Shown here piece by piece: positions 1-5,660 of a stretch of DNA of 5,660 nucleotides (its first letter is position 1; every line of letters begins with the position of its first letter). Where the stretch lies: the NCBI GenBank assembly GCA_030607345.1, contig JAUWKC010000127.1, positions 1-5,660 of the forward strand, in the 5' to 3' direction. Source of the stretch: Planctomycetota bacterium. GTDB taxonomy: Bacteria > Planctomycetota > Phycisphaerae > Sedimentisphaerales > SG8-4. The notes below the pieces were generated by a model, which had not been told where the DNA came from, made no database searches, and saw only the letters and a program-made list of their open reading frames with translations. The position numbers were made by a program, and so were the translations under genes.

Positions 1-508
1 CGGGGTGGTCCTCACCCTGGATACCTGATGCGAATACCCGTAGGAAATGACCGGATGCTAAGGACACGTCTGGAAATTCCCACTTGGCGAGTTCATCATC
101 CCGGTCGGTCAGGTACCAGTCATCCAGATTGACGGCTTCGGCCGTTGGATTATATATCTCAATCCAGTCCGGATAGACTTGTTTACCCTCGACCGTTGTG
201 GAGAGTGCAAATTCATTGATCGCCATAAACTCACTAATGATCAGGGGGGGACATTTTTTCTGCCAGTTCTGTGCCAGCAGAGCCAAATCGGCCATATTTA
301 CCCCGTTGTCATCATCCAGATTGGCTTCACAGTCAAGTATGATACAGGCTGGATCCAACCATTGCTGGGCAAAAATCCACAGGTCTTTGAAATCAACTGT
401 GTAGTCTGCATTCAGGTCACCTACGATTGGAGGCAGGGCAAAAACCGATGTGGTCAAATATGCTATCAATACCAGTGATAACAATAGGGATTTTACAGAT
501 TTAGGCAT
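1..508 (-). CDS. Exported dockerin-repeat and lamin-tail-domain protein, partial (C-terminus off the left edge)
   Basis: The first 169 codons of a minus-strand gene are visible. The ATG is at 508-506 and no stop occurs before the window edge. Residues 1-24 form a signal peptide: a short Lys-containing start, a Leu-rich core and a likely cut after Val-Phe-Ala (A24). Residues 30-51 and 62-82 are two dockerin-type calcium loops. Loop 1 has D31, N33, D35, D39 and D42, followed by the helix ending QQWL. Loop 2 has N63, D65, D67, N71 and D74, followed by a helix ending AQNW. C55, C60 and C86 lie around the loops and may form disulphides. From residue 89 a lamin-tail domain begins, with the family signatures ISEFMA, DWIEIYNP and WYLTD at residues 91-134. 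Such proteins are secreted by planctomycetes, where dockerin repeats are thought to anchor or assemble extracellular proteins and lamin-tail domains are beta-sandwich adaptors. Any catalytic domain lies outside the window, so the biochemical role is unknown. Signal peptide, dockerin pair and LTD calls are firm. Confidence 0.9.
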   Translation of the reverse strand, partial: MPKSVKSLLLSLVLIAYLTTSVFALPPIVGDLNADYTVDFKDLWIFAQQWLDPACIILDCEANLDDDNGVNMADLALLAQNWQKKCPPLIISEFMAINEFALSTTVEGKQVYPDWIEIYNPTAEAVNLDDWYLTDRDDELAKWEFPDVSLASGHFLRVFASGIQGEDHP

Positions 509-514
509 TTTCTA

Positions 515-521
515 TCTCCTT
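515..521 (-). promoter_or_regulatory. Ribosome binding site of the dockerin/lamin-tail gene
   Basis: Read on the minus strand this is AAGGAGA, close to the full Shine-Dalgarno consensus, six bases before the ATG at 508-506. It supports that start, from which the signal peptide begins immediately. Confidence 0.85.
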
Positions 522-609
522 CCTCACTGATGCTTTAGGCCATTGGGCGCAATTTTTCCTTTTATAGCTTGTGGGCATTAAAAACAGAATAACACGAATT
601 AGTTTTACT

Positions 610-638
610 ATTATAACATATATCATATTGGTTTGCAA
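610..638 (-). promoter_or_regulatory. Predicted sigma70-type promoter for the dockerin/lamin-tail gene
   Basis: On the minus strand the -35 box TTGCAA (638-633) is followed by a 17-base spacer and a perfect TATAAT (615-610). TG one base upstream of the -10 box makes it an extended -10 promoter. Transcription should begin near 603, giving a leader of about 95 bases. The call rests on consensus match and spacing only; housekeeping promoters of planctomycetes are less well defined than those of E. coli. Confidence 0.7.
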
Positions 639-647
639 TAGCCAATA
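626..647. repeat. Inverted repeat overlapping the minus-strand -35 box
   Basis: TATTGG (626-631) and CCAATA (642-647) are perfect six-base inverted arms separated by ten bases. The gap contains the -35 box TTGCAA, itself a palindrome. The right arm is also part of a tandem pair of seven-mers, GCAATAG (635-641) and CCAATAG (642-648). The arrangement suits a dimeric regulator binding over the promoter, but the arms are short and lie in AT-rich DNA, so chance is a real alternative. Confidence 0.35.
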
Positions 648-730
648 GCTGTAGTAACTGCCCAGAATTGTGTGACTTTTTGTGTTTTCAAATAGCTGCG
701 AAAAATAGTAATCAAGGAATATACATTATC

Positions 731-760
731 TTGCAATGAAACGTCCGACTCTGGTATACT
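731..760 (+). promoter_or_regulatory. Predicted sigma70-type promoter for the hydrolase/propeller operon
   Basis: TTGCAA (731-736) and TATACT (755-760) are separated by 18 bases. TG at 752-753, one base before the -10 box, gives an extended -10 element. Transcription would start near 767, leaving a leader of about 70 bases before the ATG at 838. The -35 box is identical to that of the divergent promoter. As no second promoter or gap separates the two plus-strand genes, this one probably serves both. Confidence 0.65.
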
Positions 761-826
761 TACGCCCAGAGGATTCCGGCGTTTTTAACGGATGTTAATT
801 GCGTCTTTAGGAAAATATCATTTTAC

Positions 827-832
827 AGGAGG
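827..832 (+). promoter_or_regulatory. Ribosome binding site of the hydrolase gene
   Basis: AGGAGG is a perfect Shine-Dalgarno core, five bases upstream of the ATG at 838. It fixes that start, from which a complete signal peptide is read. Confidence 0.9.
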
Positions 833-837
833 CAAGT

Positions 838-2880
838 ATGAATCGAAAAAGAATAACTGTAGTAGTTGTGTGCCTGTGTTTGGTGGGCATTGCCAGTGTT
901 TCTGCCGATGAAAATCTGCGTGTTCTGCCTGAGACTATTGGCGGCGTTGCAGTCTGCGATATGATGAATCATTACCTTCGGCAGCAGGCGCAGCGGGAAT
1001 TCGAGGAATGGAAACGCGACTACGAGCAGCGCAAAACGGCCGAGCAGGTGTCCGAGTATCAGAAACGTCTTCGTGCAAAATTCATTGATGTACTCGGCGG
1101 CTTCCCAGACCGAACACCACTGAATCCACAGGTCACAGGCGTGGTCCGTCGAGATGGCTACCATATGGAGAAGATTATCTTCGAGAGCCGGCCAAAGCAC
1201 TATGTTACCGCGGCGTTTTTTTTGCCCGATGCCAAAAAGCACAAGCCGCCTTACCCTGGCGTGCTCGTGCCGTGCGGGCATTCCAAGGTCGCCAAGGCGC
1301 ATGATTCGTATCAGACGATGGGGGCGTTGCTGGCCTTCAATGGAATGGCGGCACTTGTTTTTGACCCAATCGACCAGGGGGAACGCAGCCAGTTGCTTTC
1401 GCAGCTACCCGAGTTGTGGGGCACACGAGCACACACTATGATCGGCGTCGGCAGCATCCTTCTTGGTAGAAACACAGCAACGTTCGAGATATGGGATGGC
1501 ATGCGAGGCATAGACTATCTGCAATCGCGGTCGGAGGTCGACCGGAATCGCATCGGCTGCACAGGCAACAGCGGCGGCGGCACCCAGACCTCGTACCTGA
1601 TGGCGTTGGACGACCGCATCATCGCTGCCTCGCCGAGTTGTTACATCACCAACTTCTACGAGCGCATCCTGGACCTCGGGGCACAGGATGCCGAGCAGAA
1701 TATCTATGCCCAGCTTGAATTTGGGATGGACCATGCTGACTATCTGATGATGCGTGCGCCGACGCCGATACTGATTTGCGCTGCGACGAGAGATTTCTTT
1801 GACATCCGGGGGACCTGGGACTCATTTCGCTATGCCAAGCGGCTGTACACACGCCTGGGATTCGCAGAGCGCATTGACTTGTTAGAGAATGATGCCGGAC
1901 ACAATTACAACCGGCAGGCGCGAGAAGGCGTGGTGCGGTGGATGTCGCGATGGCTGCGTAAAGTAGATGAGCCGATTACCGAGCCGGATATTGAGTTACT
2001 CAGTGAAAAGGAAATTCAATGTACTCCGAAAGGCCAGGTGATGCTGTTGGAGGGGGCGCGGTCAACGTACGACTTGAATCGGGACTTTGAAAAGGAGTTG
2101 GCCGGGCGCCGAAAGAATCTGTGGACGGCAACCGAGCATGCCGAAATTTTAACTCAGGTTCGTAAGCTTGCTGGTATCCGCAAGCTCGGAGAACTGCCGA
2201 AGCCAAACGTTGAGGAGTTCGGCGTTATTGAGCGAGACGGCTATCGTGTTAAGAAAATGATTGTCAAACCTCAAGAAGGTATTTACCTGCCGGCACTTAT
2301 GTTTGTCCCCAATCAGACCTCGTCGCAGGGCGCGGTGCTATATGTTCACGAAAAGGGCAAAAGCACAGATGCCTCACCGGCTGGACCAATCGAGAAACTC
2401 GTCAAGGCCGGACAGGTCGTGCTTGCTGTGGACCTGCGCGGAACCGGCGAAACACAGCAGGATGACAAAAAGCACTATTTCAAACCCCACTTCGGCTCGG
2501 ACGGCATTGACGTCTACACGGCTTATCTGCTCGGACGCTCTTATGTCGGCATGAGGGCTGAAGATCTGCTGGTCTGTACACGTCTTTTACGCCAAACGCA
2601 ACCAGGCCCGGTGTCTCTAATCGCGGTTGGTCACGTTGGTGTTCCGGCCCTGCACGCCGCCGTGCTTGAGCCGGACCTCTTCGGCTCGGTCAAGTTGGCG
2701 CGTTCGCTAATCTCGTGGTCGAACTTAATCGAGTTGGGACGCTCTTATAACCAGCTTTCCAATACAGTCCATGGAGCACTGACCGTATACGACCTTCCCA
2801 ATCTTGCTGTGACTCTTGGAGATAAGCTGACTATCGAACAGCCACTAAACGCTTTATGTAAGCCGATAAAGGTCGAATGA
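838..2880 (+). CDS. Exported tandem alpha/beta hydrolase, acetylxylan-esterase-like
   Basis: This complete 680-residue protein resembles the acetylxylan-esterase/dienelactone-hydrolase-like proteins common in planctomycetes, which remove ester groups from polysaccharides or small esters. Residues 1-23 are a signal peptide (Lys/Arg start, Val-rich core, likely cut after Val-Ser-Ala), so it acts outside the cytoplasm. Residues 40-85 are helical and charged. The first hydrolase domain spans about 95-375. Its nucleophile elbow GNSGGG places Ser at 245; D319 (in RDFFD) and H355 (in AGHNY) are the likely acid and base. The second half, about 455-680, repeats the fold: it reopens with the same V-x-R-D-G-Y start (463-469, compare 102-108) and has the strand VLAVDLRGTGET at 528-539. 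At the nucleophile elbow, however, it reads GHVG, with V600 where Ser is expected, so this half is probably not catalytic. The stop overlaps the start of the downstream propeller gene. Exact substrate and family number cannot be told from sequence alone; a peptidase-like or other esterase role is possible. Confidence 0.88.
   Translation: MNRKRITVVVVCLCLVGIASVSADENLRVLPETIGGVAVCDMMNHYLRQQAQREFEEWKRDYEQRKTAEQVSEYQKRLRAKFIDVLGGFPDRTPLNPQVTGVVRRDGYHMEKIIFESRPKHYVTAAFFLPDAKKHKPPYPGVLVPCGHSKVAKAHDSYQTMGALLAFNGMAALVFDPIDQGERSQLLSQLPELWGTRAHTMIGVGSILLGRNTATFEIWDGMRGIDYLQSRSEVDRNRIGCTGNSGGGTQTSYLMALDDRIIAASPSCYITNFYERILDLGAQDAEQNIYAQLEFGMDHADYLMMRAPTPILICAATRDFFDIRGTWDSFRYAKRLYTRLGFAERIDLLENDAGHNYNRQAREGVVRWMSRWLRKVDEPITEPDIELLSEKEIQCTPKGQVMLLEGARSTYDLNRDFEKELAGRRKNLWTATEHAEILTQVRKLAGIRKLGELPKPNVEEFGVIERDGYRVKKMIVKPQEGIYLPALMFVPNQTSSQGAVLYVHEKGKSTDASPAGPIEKLVKAGQVVLAVDLRGTGETQQDDKKHYFKPHFGSDGIDVYTAYLLGRSYVGMRAEDLLVCTRLLRQTQPGPVSLIAVGHVGVPALHAAVLEPDLFGSVKLARSLISWSNLIELGRSYNQLSNTVHGALTVYDLPNLAVTLGDKLTIEQPLNALCKPIKVE
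2868..2880 (+). promoter_or_regulatory. Translational coupling site: weak Shine-Dalgarno and ATGA overlap
   Basis: The hydrolase stop TGA (2878-2880) overlaps the propeller-gene ATG (2877-2879). AAAGG (2868-2872) lies four bases upstream and is only a modest ribosome site. The layout is typical of re-initiation by ribosomes finishing the upstream gene. The next in-frame ATG, at 2901, has no purine-rich site in front of it. Confidence 0.75.
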
Positions 2881-5660
2881 AAATCGTGAAACGATATTCT
2901 ATGAGTGACAAGGCAAGAACGGTACGGTTGGCAGGGAGTTTGATTCTCTGCTTGGGCCTTTCTTACATTTCTTACGGACGTACTAAGGCAAAAGCTGATT
3001 GGCCCATGCTTGCTCATAATGCAGCGCGGACCGGTGCGACCTCGACGGAAATTCGCCCGCCTTTTGAGCGTAAATGGTACAGATTATTTCCCGACGAAGG
3101 CTTGATGGCTGGCGTGCAGCCAATCATTGCAGATGGCAAAGTGTTTATCGGAACGATGGTGGGAAAACTCCATGCAATGGATAGTGACACAGGCAAAGAC
3201 CTTTGGCAATTTAAAATCCGTAGTGCGATACTTCACACGTGTGCTGTCTATGACAACAAAGTCTTTTTCGGCAATGCTGAGGGAAAAATCAACGCTGTCA
3301 ATGCCAACGATGGTAGGCTCCTCTGGTCCGTTAAAACAGGCTCGGCAATATGGAATTCACCTTTAGTTTATGAAGGTGCGGTCGTAATCGGCGGTCGTGA
3401 TAGCGCGCTTTACGCTATTGATGCTGAAACGGGCCGAATAAAGTGGAAAGCAAAGACCGGCGGCCCGCTTCTATCAAGCCCGGCCCTTGATGTGGAGACA
3501 GGCCGGATTTATATCGCCAGCGAAGATATGCATGTCTACGCGTATAACTTTCGCAACGGCATACGGCTATGGCGGAGCAAAAAGCTTCCCGGTGTCAGTT
3601 TTCGTGGCTATCATCCCGTGGTCGCACCCGATGGCTCGGTAATGATTACCGTCACACCCTCTATTTCGCTGGATTCCTTCAATCCTATTCTCCACAATAT
3701 GGTCAGGGAGATATTCGGGGACTTTGCCAGTTGGCGTCATACAAAAGAAGAGAATGAACAACTGCGCCTGCAGAACTTTGAAGTAATGCAAAAGCCGGGC
3801 ACCTATAAAGCACAACTCCGTTACATTCGTAAGCGTCTGACTGAACAGCCGATCTATCAAACTTTTTTTGTCCTGCACTCGGATACGGGCAGGCAGAAAT
3901 TTGTTGCCCCGATAGTGTATGCCGAGAGCATGAACGGCACTGGCGCTCCGCCCGTCGTAACGCCCGATGGTAAGGTAGTAGTCAAGTTTCGGGCCTTGCT
4001 GCGGAGTCGATACCAGCATTACTCGCCTTTCCTGAATGTCGGATACCTCGATACGTCCACCGGTTACATTATTCCAATTATGGACCAGTCACGCACCTAT
4101 GGCTGGCACGACAGCCTCCTGCTGGTCCACGATGAGCAGTGCCAGCTAACCATCGGCGGCAGAGTCCTCTTCAACACCCATCAGGACAACGTCAACGGTA
4201 TGGATTTGGACTCTCTGTTAGGGTACTCAGAGCCGTTTTGTCGCAATATTCACGAACTAAAACCAGGTGAAGCTGTTGGTATATGGGCAGCCATTCTCCG
4301 TGGCCAATCTCTTCCTGCGGGTAAAGAGTGGCTACCGCGCGGAACTGCTGTTTACGGTGGCGGCTCGGTAATCGACACGCCCATTTCCATCGCCGGCAAT
4401 AGTTTCTATTACGTCCCCACTCACGAAATCAACGCCGGAGCAGCCGTGATAGCTTACAGGATGCTGCCGGACGGCAGGGCGCCCAAAGTCTCCGAGCTAC
4501 CAACTGCTAAACTGACTGATGCTGAATGGAAAAAAATTCAGCAGCTCCCATGGGACTGGGACACGCTCGAAATGAGCCGTCTCAACCATGTCCTGAAAAG
4601 TCTGCCGGGAAAAGTGCTCGGCACGCGACAGCAGCCGCTCACGCAGCAGGCAGCGAATGTAGTTTCTGATATGACGGATGCCGAGCTAAACCGTTTTATT
4701 TGGGAAGTTCCCATTATCAAGTTCCAGGATAGAAGCGTGTTTGCTCCTTATCAGAAAGAGCTTTCGCAATGCGTTAAAGAGCTGATTTCCAACCAGTGGC
4801 GTCCGCTGCTATTTCCGGTTGGCAAGCATCCTCGTGAGGCCTATCGTTTATTCATCGATCCTACCGAAACCCTTTATACACTTGCGCTGGCCTATAAGTA
4901 CATTGACCCTGACCTTCGGCGTGATGTCAAACAGTATGTCGCGCAGATGAGTTCCGCAGGCGACCCCTTGGCAGGCCCGGTTGGGCAGCGCAGGTACAAT
5001 CCGGATGAAGGCACCGTTCGTTCTTTATACGATGTCCCTCCGGAGAGTATGATTCAGGTAAGAGATGACATTGTCCGAAGTGACCTGGCCCGATTGTATG
5101 TGTTCTGGATTTGGGCAGATGTGACCGGTGACTGGAGCAGAATCGAACGAGATTGGGATTCCCTGAGAAAATTCATCGATCAGCCTCCGAACAAAATGGC
5201 CGAAGACTGCCGCAACGCCTACCTTGCAGGTCTGATTGCCTACTGTCGAATAGCATTGCGGATGCGCGATGAGAAAGCCGTCGAAAAGGGGATTAACACA
5301 GCCCAAAGAGCTTTTCGTCAGCGTTTGGAATACGAATTTGCTCACACTCGCGGAGGACTTATAACGCAGGTGCCGGTTCTCCGCTCCATTTTTGGCCGTT
5401 GGAGGCACCTGACGCCTGAAATCGGCCGTCTTTGTTCTGCCTATGCCTCACAGACGCATAAATACCTGATGGACGTCTACGTTGATTACCACCGCCCGAC
5501 ATGGTACCTGGCGTGGAATGTTGAGACGTTATTGCGTAACGAGTGTCCTTTTGCGTTTCCCACAATGGCTGCTGAAGTCTTCACAGCCCGTGCGTTGATT
5601 CTTCGCGAGCCCGCCGAAAAGCTCAAGCGTTTCCTCGACGTCCCATGGTGTAAAGCCGAC
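2877..5660 (+). CDS. Exported PQQ-type beta-propeller protein with helical C-terminal region, partial (runs off the right edge)
   Basis: The frame is open for 928 codons to the window edge, so the C-terminus is missing. A basic start and the hydrophobic stretch around residues 18-33 form a signal peptide, probably cut near A40. The mature protein opens with DWPMLAHNAARTG, the usual lead-in of PQQ-like propellers. Four blades follow, each with a D/N-x-x-x-G-x-x-x-W turn: G106/W110, G146/W150, G186/W190 and G228/W232. The first three are exactly 40 residues apart. An insertion of about 70 residues, charged and partly helical, covers roughly 262-330. Further beta-rich sequence, with more degenerate repeats, continues to about 530. 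From about 540, and clearly from 620, the protein becomes helix-rich, with amphipathic helices at about 655-690, 733-767 and 776-818. I do not recognise this part; an alpha/alpha-toroid-like fold is a guess. Blades of this type scaffold protein or ligand binding (as in BamB) or bind PQQ in dehydrogenases, but I cannot show cofactor ligands. Translational coupling to the hydrolase suggests a shared pathway. M9 (2901) is an alternative start giving a more ordinary signal peptide. Confidence 0.87.
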   Translation, partial: MKIVKRYSMSDKARTVRLAGSLILCLGLSYISYGRTKAKADWPMLAHNAARTGATSTEIRPPFERKWYRLFPDEGLMAGVQPIIADGKVFIGTMVGKLHAMDSDTGKDLWQFKIRSAILHTCAVYDNKVFFGNAEGKINAVNANDGRLLWSVKTGSAIWNSPLVYEGAVVIGGRDSALYAIDAETGRIKWKAKTGGPLLSSPALDVETGRIYIASEDMHVYAYNFRNGIRLWRSKKLPGVSFRGYHPVVAPDGSVMITVTPSISLDSFNPILHNMVREIFGDFASWRHTKEENEQLRLQNFEVMQKPGTYKAQLRYIRKRLTEQPIYQTFFVLHSDTGRQKFVAPIVYAESMNGTGAPPVVTPDGKVVVKFRALLRSRYQHYSPFLNVGYLDTSTGYIIPIMDQSRTYGWHDSLLLVHDEQCQLTIGGRVLFNTHQDNVNGMDLDSLLGYSEPFCRNIHELKPGEAVGIWAAILRGQSLPAGKEWLPRGTAVYGGGSVIDTPISIAGNSFYYVPTHEINAGAAVIAYRMLPDGRAPKVSELPTAKLTDAEWKKIQQLPWDWDTLEMSRLNHVLKSLPGKVLGTRQQPLTQQAANVVSDMTDAELNRFIWEVPIIKFQDRSVFAPYQKELSQCVKELISNQWRPLLFPVGKHPREAYRLFIDPTETLYTLALAYKYIDPDLRRDVKQYVAQMSSAGDPLAGPVGQRRYNPDEGTVRSLYDVPPESMIQVRDDIVRSDLARLYVFWIWADVTGDWSRIERDWDSLRKFIDQPPNKMAEDCRNAYLAGLIAYCRIALRMRDEKAVEKGINTAQRAFRQRLEYEFAHTRGGLITQVPVLRSIFGRWRHLTPEIGRLCSAYASQTHKYLMDVYVDYHRPTWYLAWNVETLLRNECPFAFPTMAAEVFTARALILREPAEKLKRFLDVPWCKAD

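Larger units (their letters stand above)
509..837. other. Divergent intergenic region
   Basis: This 329-base gap separates the minus-strand dockerin gene from the plus-strand hydrolase gene. It is visibly AT-rich, especially around 560-730, with no coding frame that looks real. It holds a promoter facing each way, an inverted repeat over the minus-strand -35 box, and a Shine-Dalgarno site at each end. The predicted leaders are about 95 bases (minus) and 70 bases (plus). I saw no strong terminator hairpin, tRNA or recognisable riboswitch. Confidence 0.85.

Noticed and set aside
179..478. Plus-strand open frames (99 and 68 residues) at the left end
   Set aside because: They lie antisense to the dockerin/lamin-tail gene, which has a signal peptide, recognisable domains and a strong ribosome site. 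The plus-strand products have none of these.
780..790. Small hairpin (CGTT, three-base loop, AACG) in the hydrolase leader
   Set aside because: The stem has only four weak base pairs and no T-run follows it, so neither a terminator nor a riboswitch is supported.
823..1302. Minus-strand 159-residue open frame inside the hydrolase gene
   Set aside because: It is antisense to the well-supported signal peptide and first domain of the hydrolase, and its product shows no recognisable motif.
2949..2951. Lipoprotein cysteine in the propeller-protein signal peptide (C25)
   Set aside because: The preceding residues are L-I-L, and Leu at the position just before Cys does not fit a lipobox. Cleavage by ordinary signal peptidase near A40 is more likely.
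3567..4019. Minus-strand 150-residue open frame inside the propeller gene
   Set aside because: It is antisense to continuous coding sequence of the propeller protein and shows no motif or ribosome site I could credit.
5025..5408. Minus-strand 127-residue open frame
   Set aside because: It is antisense to the helical part of the propeller protein, whose frame stays open throughout.
1..5660. A defence, mobile-element or CRISPR system
   Set aside because: No direct-repeat array, transposase, integrase, nuclease or other defence-type motif is visible. All three genes encode exported proteins of secretome type.

Overview
The window looks like a piece of a Planctomycetota genome, most likely from the polysaccharide-degrading Phycisphaerae/Sedimentisphaerales side. 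The main clue is the left-hand gene: a signal peptide, then paired dockerin-like calcium-binding repeats with intervening cysteines, then a lamin-tail domain. That combination is typical of secreted proteins in these bacteria. The rest of the window fits: a tandem-domain acetylxylan-esterase-like hydrolase and a PQQ-type beta-propeller protein, both with export signals. The assignment rests on recognised protein style, not on a marker gene.

Layout: positions 1-508 hold the start of a minus-strand gene that runs off the left edge. Positions 509-837 are an AT-rich divergent intergenic region with one convincing sigma70-type promoter facing each way. Both promoters carry a TTGCAA -35 box and a TGn-extended -10 box. 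Positions 838-2880 hold a complete plus-strand gene for a 680-residue exported alpha/beta hydrolase. Its stop overlaps the start of the next gene (ATGA), which stays open from 2877 to the right edge (928 codons, no stop). That third gene was found by reading the frame to the window end. It encodes an exported propeller protein with a long helix-rich C-terminal part.

The hydrolase and the propeller protein are almost certainly one translationally coupled operon. The dockerin/lamin-tail gene is divergent and shares the control region. All three products should leave the cytoplasm, which fits extracytoplasmic polysaccharide handling. No substrate can be read from the sequence. The hydrolase has an intact Ser-Asp-His set in its first half and no nucleophile in its second half.

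I saw no RNA genes, CRISPR arrays, insertion sequences or phage genes. The window reads as ordinary planctomycete secretome rather than a defence or mobile system. The points worth a second look are the decayed second hydrolase domain, the coupling of an esterase to a propeller/helical fusion, and the paired promoters with an inverted repeat over one -35 box.
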